From the NCBI RefSeq assembly GCF_000336875.1, contig NZ_AOJK01000067.1, positions 24,189 to 62,919 on the forward strand: a stretch of 38,731 nt of DNA. Reading direction: 5' to 3'. How positions within the stretch are numbered: position 1 is the first letter of the stretch; each line of letters begins with the position of its first letter. This document shows, piece after piece, positions 33,469 through 38,731 of this stretch. The position numbers and the translations under genes were made by a program. This DNA comes from Halorubrum californiense DSM 19288 (GTDB lineage Archaea > Halobacteriota > Halobacteria > Halobacteriales > Haloferacaceae). The notes under the pieces are model-generated. The model was not told the DNA's origin. It saw only the letters and a program-made list of their open reading frames with translations, and did no database searches.

Positions 33469-33808
33469 TCGTGGATCGGAAGGGGTTGTTCAATTGAGTA
33501 GGCGATACACCGAATCATCTCCAGCACTGAGGAGATTCGATTTGGCTCATTTTACTGTTTGTTCATATGTGTATAAGCGCTTTGGTCAGTATCTTCGAGA
33601 CGGAGGATCAGGAGAAACGGCTTTTGTGACAGTGTGGTAAGACCAAAGGCGTCAAGACACCGTACTAAGCTTCTGCTTCCCTCGAACAAACGGTTGTCCA
33701 TTCGTTAAGATGGTCGACGGTGTACTAAGCAGCCAAATGTACAATATCAATTAGAAACCCGTGGCTCCGTACACAACACTTACTTTATTATATGCTAAAA
33801 TCAGAGCC
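33469..33808. promoter_or_regulatory. Divergent control region of arsDA and arsR
   Basis: No gene is seen. On the minus strand GCGCTTATACACATATG (near 33565-33581) is a candidate promoter and operator for arsD. On the plus strand TTTATTATATGC at 33784-33795 lies about 14-25 bases before ATG 33809, fit for a leaderless arsR. The text GTACTAAGC occurs twice (about 33661-33669 and 33722-33730), preceded by ACACC and by CGGTG respectively, and may be another protein site. Confidence 0.5.
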
Positions 33809-34198
33809 ATGTCATCGACCGAGCGGTTACAACGATATCTTACAGACGAACGCGGTGGCTGTGGTGATGAAGAGGTGGCACAACGACTGGATGAACTTGA
33901 AGAGCTTGACGCCGCAGCTGGTGGGCCTGCGCTTGAGGCGGACGTAGGTGTATTATCAGCCCTTGCCAACGAGACGCGATACAAGATTATCCGCATCCTC
34001 CACATAGCCGGTGAAGAGCTCTGTGTCTGTGAGTTTTCACCGCTTCTTGATGTCAGTGACAGCGCGATTAGTCATTCACTCTCTCAACTCACTGAGGCTG
34101 GACTCGTGACTCGCCGGAAAGACGGGAAATGGCGAAAGTACCAGACTACCATGCGGGGCGACGCGCTCCTTGTCGCACTTAATGGATCCCGCAGATGA
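33809..34198 (+). CDS. arsR: ArsR-family metalloregulator of the ars cluster
   Basis: The 129-residue repressor has an N-terminal extension (MSSTERLQRYLTDERGGCGD) and then the ArsR core: LSALANETRYKIIRIL, the As(III)-binding ELCVCEFS, the recognition helix SDSAISHSLSQLTEAGLV and wing RRKDGKWRKYQ. The frame is open from 33761, but the leaderless promoter and protein alignment favour ATG 33809. It is divergent from arsD and upstream of arsC, and probably controls both. Confidence 0.92.
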   Translation: MSSTERLQRYLTDERGGCGDEEVAQRLDELEELDAAAGGPALEADVGVLSALANETRYKIIRILHIAGEELCVCEFSPLLDVSDSAISHSLSQLTEAGLVTRRKDGKWRKYQTTMRGDALLVALNGSRR

Positions 34199-34246
34199 GA
34201 CAACGCCGCACGAGGACACTTGGCAAGTCTATTGAGGAATTTGGTG

Positions 34247-34257
34247 GTATATATAGT
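34247..34257 (+). promoter_or_regulatory. TATA box of arsC
   Basis: GTATATATAG, one of the clearest TATA elements in the window, lies about 44-54 bases before the arsC ATG. This suggests that arsC can be transcribed separately from arsR, with a leader of about 25-30 bases. Confidence 0.55.
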
Positions 34258-34300
34258 ACTCATACGAGGCCTAAAGACCGCGACAAAGAATCGAATAAGT

Positions 34301-34729
34301 ATGTCTGCTGATTCGACGACGAAATTCGGATTCGTGTGCGTACAGAACGCTGGGCGCAGCCAGATGTCGACAGCGTTTGCGGAACGAGAGCGAGAACGAC
34401 GTGATCTCGAAGATAGCGTCGAAATTCTTACTGGAGGGACCCATCCGGCCGACCACGTTCACGAGGAAGTCGTCGAAGTAATGGGTGAGGAGGGATTCGA
34501 CCTCTCCGAGCGAACGCCGCGAGAAGTCTCAACTGATGAACTGGAATCGTGCGACATCGTCGCGACTATGGGGTGCTCGACGCTCGAACTCGATGCAGAA
34601 ACGGTCGATGTCCGTGACTGGGCGCTTGACGATCCCGATGGTCAAGAGATGGAACAGGTTCGGGAGATTCGGGACGATATCGAACAGCGCGTTGTAGACC
34701 TGTTCGACGAGTTCAATCCCGACGACTAA
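34301..34729 (+). CDS. arsC: Arsenate reductase, low-molecular-weight phosphatase type
   Basis: ArsC reduces arsenate to arsenite, which ArsA or ArsM then handles. The 142-residue protein has the C-x5-R loop near the N-terminus (CVQNAGRS, Cys13 to Arg19), the family's catalytic P-loop, and a late WALDDPDG segment with the general-acid Asp. A second redox Cys is likely in SCDIVATMGCS. The frame is open from 34220, but ATG 34301 (MSADSTTKFGF) gives the normal LMW-PTP N-terminus. Divergent neighbours and order match the Halobacterium arsADRC cluster. Confidence 0.93.
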   Translation: MSADSTTKFGFVCVQNAGRSQMSTAFAERERERRDLEDSVEILTGGTHPADHVHEEVVEVMGEEGFDLSERTPREVSTDELESCDIVATMGCSTLELDAETVDVRDWALDDPDGQEMEQVREIRDDIEQRVVDLFDEFNPDD

Positions 34730-35286
34730 CAGCTAATCACGAATATTCAAAGAGTCACACCTCAGTTTTTCGAGGCTTAGATTGTAGAACAGAACCAGAT
34801 TGTTTAGAATCCTCGTCGAGCAATTTTAGCGGCTAACACGACCAGTATCGAGAGAATCGGGGTTTTCTCGATTCGAAGTGCCTCGCTGGGAGACCTCGAG
34901 GATCTCAGAACAGGTGACCTATCGAACCGGAGAAATCCAGATACGCCCGATATTGCCATCGTTACCCTGTCGTCGAGCAATTTTAGAGATCACGGGATTA
35001 TTCCTGAACTCGTCGAGGTATTTTCTACGGCCTCAAATCGGCCCGACGGGGTTCTTCTGCGATTTGAAACCGTCATATCCTCTTGCATATCGCGGATTTC
35101 GTCCAAAGGAAGAGGCGATATGCAATGTGCGAAGGCCGCCGGCTCTCTCAGGCCGAGGGGCCGTCATTGGGATCTTGGATTCAGAAACGTATCAGATTTA
35201 TCGCATAGATTGAGCGGGTGTGTTCAGGTGGAGTCTATTGCCCCCGCGAGGGGGTGGCGGGGCGCATCCCGTGCCCCCGATAGACG
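34730..35286. other. Gene-free region between arsC and the plasmid gene block
   Basis: No gene seen; the open frames lack protein-like pattern. CGTCGAGCAATTTTAG occurs twice exactly (34814-34829 and 34971-34986), with a weaker third (CGTCGAGGTATTTTC, near 35013). A hairpin GAATCG-N9-CGATTC lies at about 34855-34876. The 11-bp inverted repeat at 35083-35125 is listed separately. This may be a decayed element or a control region. Confidence 0.45.
35083..35125. promoter_or_regulatory. Inverted repeat TTGCATATCGC-N21-GCGATATGCAA
   Basis: Perfect 11-bp arms (35083-35093 and 35115-35125) with a 21-base spacer, the same geometry as the 12125 repeat but a different sequence. It lies 162 bases before ATG 35287. 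Confidence 0.5.
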
Positions 35287-35727
35287 ATGGCTTCGGAACG
35301 ACGCAGCGAGACACGATCTGCGCATCAAGCGGCAAGTACCCCGGACGACCAGGCGCCGTGGGCAGACCTTGAGGTAGTGGTCCCGACTGACCGAGATCAA
35401 ACGTCGGTCGTTGCCCTCGTGGAGTGTGCTCTCGTCGAACTCACGCACGAGGCCGTGGGCGCCGTCTTCGTCTCCCGGCAGGTCGGGCGGTCGACGCGGA
35501 CGCAGTACGTCGCCAGCGACGACGTCGACGAGCAGTTCCAGAAACGGCACTTCGACGACCGGCTGGGCTGGCACGAGACCACCGTCCCTCGACGGATCGT
35601 TCGCGACGAGCTCATCGCCCAGCTCACAGGGTCGCCCTCGACGACGGCGGAACAATCAGGTGAGGGAGCAGCCAGCGAGCCAGACACCTTCGTCGTGAAG
35701 CCAGTTCGAGATCTTCGAACCCCGTAG
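35287..35727 (+). CDS. Hypothetical haloarchaeal plasmid protein (146 aa)
   Basis: I do not recognise this family. The 146-residue product begins MASERRSETRSAHQAASTPD, has a beta-like middle (DLEVVVPTDRDQTSVVALVECALVELT, VGAVFVSRQVG) and an acidic Ser/Thr-rich tail. No Cys motif or membrane segment. An inverted repeat follows 10 bases after its stop. It is in the same orientation as the next four genes. Confidence 0.65.
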   Translation: MASERRSETRSAHQAASTPDDQAPWADLEVVVPTDRDQTSVVALVECALVELTHEAVGAVFVSRQVGRSTRTQYVASDDVDEQFQKRHFDDRLGWHETTVPRRIVRDELIAQLTGSPSTTAEQSGEGAASEPDTFVVKPVRDLRTP

Positions 35728-35736
35728 CGGCTAGCC

Positions 35737-35778
35737 TTAACCAACATTCTCAGCTGAAACCGACACAGTGTTGGTTAA
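35737..35778. promoter_or_regulatory. Second copy of inverted repeat TTAACCAACA-N22-TGTTGGTTAA
   Basis: Arms at 35737-35746 and 35769-35778 match the 12125 repeat in sequence and geometry (spacer 22 instead of 21). It lies after the stop of the 35287 gene and 166 bases before ATG 35945. A protein that binds both sites is likely; possible regulators encoded nearby include the winged-helix protein at 36620. Confidence 0.6.
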
Positions 35779-35944
35779 CGCTGAGGTTGGACTCCTTTCC
35801 TTGCCCCCACCCTCCGCCCGACTCCTCGAATGAGTGTATCCTGGCGGACGGGCGATCCGAGGGGTACCGAATCTGTACGCCATGAGTTGTTTGTCGGCGC
35901 CGGGAGGCGTGCAGCGCGCGACAGCGTGCGCGACGTGACTCACC

Positions 35945-36235
35945 ATGCCTGGTCCCGATCCTCACGACGACACGAGTGCCGACTACGAACAGTTCGAGAA
36001 AGAACAGCTCGCCCAGGACCGCGACGCCGCCAGCGTCGACACCGCGGACGTCGACGACACGACTGCCCAGAACCTAGTCAACGACCTCGGCTACGCGGAC
36101 GTCGTCACTCCGGTTCCTGAGGACCAAGTATTGATCCACGAGCCGAGCGGCACCGCATTCGACTCATCGACGCAGCTAGCCGTCTTCCACCGTGGCTGGA
36201 CGGCCGGCCGCGACGCCGACGCGGAGGTCGAGTGA
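35945..36235 (+). CDS. Hypothetical haloarchaeal plasmid protein (96 aa)
   Basis: The 96-residue acidic product starts MPGPDPHDDTSADYEQFEKE and has a compact C-terminal half (LGYADVVTPVPEDQVLIHEP, then FHRGWTAGRDAD). Similar small proteins are common on haloarchaeal plasmids, beside the same zinc-ribbon gene. It overlaps that gene by 4 bases (ATGA). No function is known to me. Confidence 0.72.
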   Translation: MPGPDPHDDTSADYEQFEKEQLAQDRDAASVDTADVDDTTAQNLVNDLGYADVVTPVPEDQVLIHEPSGTAFDSSTQLAVFHRGWTAGRDADAEVE

Positions 36236-36570
36236 TGCAGCAGACACTCGTCGGCTGCGCGTTCTGCGACGCGCCGCCCGGAACCGAGACTGGCGAGGCC
36301 CACACCTGGGGGCAGGACGACCGGGTTACCCACCCGATCTGTGTCGACTGTGCGATTCAGACGGAGCCGGATCCCGACGAGCGCGATCACGTCGCCTGTG
36401 ACGGCTGTGGGCTGGTCGTCGACACGCTAGCTGCGCTCACGCGGTTCCGCGTGGAACTCGGGCACCTCGAAGGCCCGTTGCAACTGTGCGAGCACTGTAG
36501 TCCAGGCGGGCTCGCTACCTACTGGACGCGTGACCTTGAGGAACACCTCGTCACGAGGCCGGCGGAGTGA
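36232..36570 (+). CDS. Small zinc-ribbon-like protein
   Basis: The 112-residue protein has four CxxC-type pairs: GCAFCDAPPG, HPICVDCAIQ, ACDGCGLVV and LCEHCSPGG. These should hold two zinc ions. It belongs to a haloarchaeal plasmid family (DUF7558-like). The AHTWGQDD and THPIC text is distinctive. Possibly DNA- or protein-binding, no enzyme motif. Confidence 0.75.
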   Translation: MMQQTLVGCAFCDAPPGTETGEAHTWGQDDRVTHPICVDCAIQTEPDPDERDHVACDGCGLVVDTLAALTRFRVELGHLEGPLQLCEHCSPGGLATYWTRDLEEHLVTRPAE

Positions 36571-36619
36571 CCCAAACACTCTTTACTGATTCGCTGTAAA
36601 CTGTAATCAAGAACGATCC

Positions 36620-37210
36620 GTGTCACGCACCTCAAATCGCGCCGACGGCGACATCGTCCAGGACTTCCTCTCGGTCGCGGACCTCCTCGAGGAGCCACAG
36701 CTGGCTCAGCTGTATGCGTACCTTACTCGGGAGGGCGAGGCGACCGTCCAAGACGTGATGGACGACTTGGATCTCGCCCAGGGGACGGCCTACAGCTACG
36801 TGAACCGGCTCGTCGACGCCGGCGTCGTCGACGTTACCAACGACGAGCAACCCCGTCGGTACGCCGCCCGCCAGATCGACCTGACCGTGACGACGGCCGC
36901 CGGTGACCGCGAGTACACGATTACGCCGGCGCTCATCGACGCCGTCGGGCGCCGCGAGACGGACGCCGACATCGACACCTACATCGACCGCCACGGCGTC
37001 GCCGGCCTCGCGACCGCGCTCACCTATGCCGTCGCTCGGGGGCGCGGCGAGGTGACCCACCGCCTGATGGCCGAGGACCTCGATATTTCGCCGCTGGCCG
37101 CGGAGATGATTCTGCAGGCGCTCCGCCCTGTCGTCCACGAGCACTACGACATCGAGGAAGCAGGGGCGGGACTCGACGAGCTGGACATCGACGACACTGA
37201 CGACGCGTGA
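36620..37210 (+). CDS. Winged-helix protein, likely antitoxin of the PIN pair (DUF7437-like)
   Basis: The 196-residue protein (GTG start) has an N-terminal MarR/ArsR-like winged helix (about 15-75: EEPQLAQLYAYLTREGEATV, QDVMDDLDLAQGTAYSYVNRL, VDVTNDEQPRRYAARQ) and a second helical domain (about 105-185). It overlaps the PIN-like gene by 4 bases, so the two are made together as DNA-binding antitoxin and toxin, a known arrangement. A TGTAAACTGTAAT near 36595 may be a promoter element. It could be the protein binding the TTAACCAACA repeats, but that is a guess. Confidence 0.75.
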   Translation: MSRTSNRADGDIVQDFLSVADLLEEPQLAQLYAYLTREGEATVQDVMDDLDLAQGTAYSYVNRLVDAGVVDVTNDEQPRRYAARQIDLTVTTAAGDREYTITPALIDAVGRRETDADIDTYIDRHGVAGLATALTYAVARGRGEVTHRLMAEDLDISPLAAEMILQALRPVVHEHYDIEEAGAGLDELDIDDTDDA

Positions 37211-37716
37211 GCCGGGTCCACATCGCCGACACCGGCCTGTTCGTCGCGATGGGGCAGCCCTCGAACAGTCGGTACCAAGCCGTTCGGCGGTTCGCCCGCC
37301 GGAACGACATCACCTTGGTCCTTCCCGAACGGGTGTACGAGGAGCTGACCGTCGACGATCCGGACGTCGAGGACGTGCCAGTTGACACCGCGATCGACGA
37401 GGGCTGGGCGACGGTTGCGGCGCCACTCGAGTTCGCCGAGCCTGTCGTCTCACGGGTGATGGACGGGATCCAGCGGTACATCGCGAACGCCGACGACCGG
37501 CCCGCCGACGAAGTAGAGCGTGCCGACGCCGCCCTCGCCGCCCTGGCTGCCCAGCATCTCAGTGCGGGAACCGCGACTGAGGTCTACATCTACACGACGG
37601 ATATCGCGGCCGGCGAGGGGGCCGAAACCGTGCTCGCGAGCGAGGGCTACGGGGATTCAGTGACGTTCGTCAACGGCTTCCGGTTCATCGAGGACCTGGT
37701 CGTCGGCGACAGCTGA
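37207..37716 (+). CDS. PIN-like domain protein, likely ribonuclease toxin
   Basis: The 169-residue product (GTG start) begins MSRVHIADTGLFVAMG, where Asp8 is the first PIN catalytic position. Glu in LPERVYEEL, Asp in EVERADAALAAL, and the VYIYTTDIAAGEG segment complete the set. Length is normal for a VapC-like toxin. Four-base overlap with the upstream winged-helix gene supports a toxin-antitoxin pair, though the partner is not a classic VapB. Confidence 0.72.
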   Translation: MSRVHIADTGLFVAMGQPSNSRYQAVRRFARRNDITLVLPERVYEELTVDDPDVEDVPVDTAIDEGWATVAAPLEFAEPVVSRVMDGIQRYIANADDRPADEVERADAALAALAAQHLSAGTATEVYIYTTDIAAGEGAETVLASEGYGDSVTFVNGFRFIEDLVVGDS

Positions 37717-38085
37717 CTGATTGCTAGTCTGATTCGGTGGGAGAGGACATTTGAAAGCCCTCGGCCGCTCGACGTCCCGCGACCGCCGCTGCGCGCCTCG
37801 TCCCTGCGGTGCTTGCGGGGTCGGGGGACGACCGAGGCGGCCTCGCCCTTTCTGAGTCCGCCAGGACCGTGGCTGACTGGCCGAGCGACGTGACCGGCTG
37901 GACAGGTGTGTACGTACCGGCCCGCCCCGCTCGCCGCTGCCGCCCTCCGCGTCGCTCGCCGGCTATTTGACTGATGACAAACGTTGTATGTGCCAAAGCC
38001 GACAGTTGGGAACATATCCACACAAACCGTGTTATTTTCCCAACAATAACAGACATTCAGTTTAACGCGGAGAACGACTGTCTGA
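37717..38085. other. Gene-free stretch with a GC-rich structured segment
   Basis: 37731-37970 is GC-rich with strong hairpin potential (TCGTCCC at 37798-37804 pairs with GGGACGA at 37825-37831) and no real gene. The ATTTGAAAGCCCTCGGCCGC text is of a type I have seen repeated in haloarchaeal plasmids. GTTGGGAA (38005-38012) and TTCCCAAC (38037-38044) form an inverted repeat. Composition turns sharply AT-rich after about 37970. Confidence 0.4.
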
Positions 38086-38095
38086 GTATATAAGC
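38086..38095 (+). promoter_or_regulatory. TATA box of the 38148 gene and ApeA-like gene
   Basis: GTATATAAGC lies 53-62 bases before ATG 38148. It is the clearest promoter in this patch. An inverted repeat (38005-38044) lies 41 bases upstream and may control it. Confidence 0.55.
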
Positions 38096-38147
38096 GAACA
38101 TCATACTTTCAAGTCACCCCACATCATAGCCCGCTGTATAGAGATTG

Positions 38148-38507
38148 ATGATAGACTCTCTGCGGAAGGTGTTTAATGAGTCTGAATTAGACACCTTGAT
38201 AGCCAAACTTCTCTTCCTATTGGTTGCTCTATTTTCTTTGTATAATGCAGTCACAACCGGAGTGTGGTGGCACTCAATGCTGTTTTTTATGCTAGTTTTG
38301 TTATGTGGGTTACTTATCAGTGGAGGTTATGAGGATATAAAATTCACAGTTATGAAGTTCGTTGGAATGGAGGTCAGTAATTCACAAGAAAGCCGTACTG
38401 CGAAAGAAGTGCAGGACCTATTAAGCGATAGTGACGCAAGTGACTTGGAAGAAGTAGATGTGAATGAAACTGAGGGAAGATACCAACTACAGTTCGACCG
38501 AGAGTGA
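38148..38507 (+). CDS. Small two-TM membrane protein (119 aa)
   Basis: The product has two hydrophobic helices (about 20-38, LIAKLLFLLVALFSLYNAV, and 45-60, SMLFFMLVLLCGLLIS), a short loop and a soluble acidic tail (TAKEVQDLLSDSDASDLEEV). ATG 38148 is preferred over a TTG one codon before it. Codon use is AT-rich compared with the rest of the window. It is 28 bases before the ApeA-like gene, likely co-transcribed, and may be part of the same defence island. Family unknown. Confidence 0.65.
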   Translation: MIDSLRKVFNESELDTLIAKLLFLLVALFSLYNAVTTGVWWHSMLFFMLVLLCGLLISGGYEDIKFTVMKFVGMEVSNSQESRTAKEVQDLLSDSDASDLEEVDVNETEGRYQLQFDRE

Positions 38508-38535
38508 AATATGATACAAGACACAATCCAGAATC

Positions 38536-38731
38536 ATGATTGAGGAAAGAGAGTACCGAGGCTATTGGTGGCTCCCTGAGAGTCCTGATGAAAAAGTCGG
38601 CGGAATAGCCTCGTTCTCGCCCTCTGAAGGTGTATCCTTAGAATTGTTTTCCTCTCTAAATGAGGATCCCGAATATCTGGGCAGCGATACTGTTTTTCGC
38701 CCGGAATTTATTCACGGGATTACAACGGAAG
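38536..38731 (+). CDS. ApeA-like anti-phage protein, 5' part only
   Basis: The frame is open to the edge and gives 65 residues. The N-terminus, REYRGYWWLPESPDEKVGGI, followed by LELFSSL and FIHGITTE, fits the N-terminal domain of ApeA proteins, in which a G-x-W-W-x-P segment precedes a glycine-rich strand. ApeA proteins carry a C-terminal HEPN ribonuclease domain and give abortive infection; that part lies outside the window. AT-rich composition agrees with its upstream neighbour and suggests recent transfer. The call is from a short piece only. Confidence 0.55.
   Translation, partial: MIEEREYRGYWWLPESPDEKVGGIASFSPSEGVSLELFSSLNEDPEYLGSDTVFRPEFIHGITTE

Noticed and set aside
35830-36120. Arg-rich frame overlapping the 35945 gene
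   Set aside because: Strongly basic composition is unlike haloarchaeal proteins; it is the out-of-frame reading of an acidic gene.

Overview
The window is a piece of a haloarchaeal plasmid, megaplasmid or plasmid-derived chromosomal region. Evidence for this: the proteins are strongly acidic and the coding DNA GC-rich; promoters are archaeal (TATA boxes, often about 25 bases before a leaderless start); genes overlap by ATGA; and there is an Orc1/Cdc6 replication gene with its own inverted-repeat origin. No rRNA, tRNA or CRISPR array was found. The genus cannot be fixed from the sequence.

Layout. (1) 1-7469, minus strand: the effector half of a type I-B CRISPR-Cas locus in the order cas6-cas8b-cas7-cas5-cas3, with cas3 running off the left edge. 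(2) 7499-8791, divergent from cas6: an EVE-like plus Mrr-like nuclease, probably a modification-dependent restriction enzyme, and a small ORF. (3) 9150-11290: a replication origin with about 17-bp repeats in opposite orientations on either side of an AT-rich stretch, followed by orc1/cdc6 and two more near-identical repeats. (4) 11321-14850: a non-autonomous IS200/IS605-type element (PATE-like), a conserved-looking unknown protein, a small AT-rich gene, a TRAM-domain protein and a DUF6788-like protein. (5) 14998-28995: a ten-gene, tightly packed operon for a conjugation-type (type IV secretion) machine. It has a small pilin-like protein, a heavily sequon-rich surface protein, a Tat lipoprotein, a polytopic VirB6-like protein, a VirB3/VirB4-N-like protein, a VirB4 ATPase and a very large VirD4-like coupling protein with an extra C-terminal winged-helix/nuclease-like module, and it ends in an archaeal-type primase pair (PriS-like and PriL-like). 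(6) 29279-34729: an arsenic island, arsR2-arsM, arsD-arsA-ylbF-small Cys protein, and divergent arsR and arsC. (7) 35287-37716: typical haloarchaeal plasmid small genes and a winged-helix/PIN pair that looks like a toxin-antitoxin module. (8) 38086-38731: an AT-rich patch with a two-TM protein and the start of an ApeA-like anti-phage gene cut by the right edge.

How it fits together: the element replicates with Orc1/Cdc6, probably spreads by a DNA transfer apparatus that brings its own primase for second-strand synthesis in the recipient, and carries cargo for defence (I-B CRISPR, Mrr/EVE, PIN pair, ApeA-like) and arsenic resistance. The most novel candidate is the transfer operon: a coupling ATPase fused to a possible nuclease, co-transcribed with PriS/PriL, and no recognisable relaxase in the window. 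A second item is a shared operator-like inverted repeat, TTAACCAACA-N21/22-TGTTGGTTAA, at two sites 23.6 kb apart.
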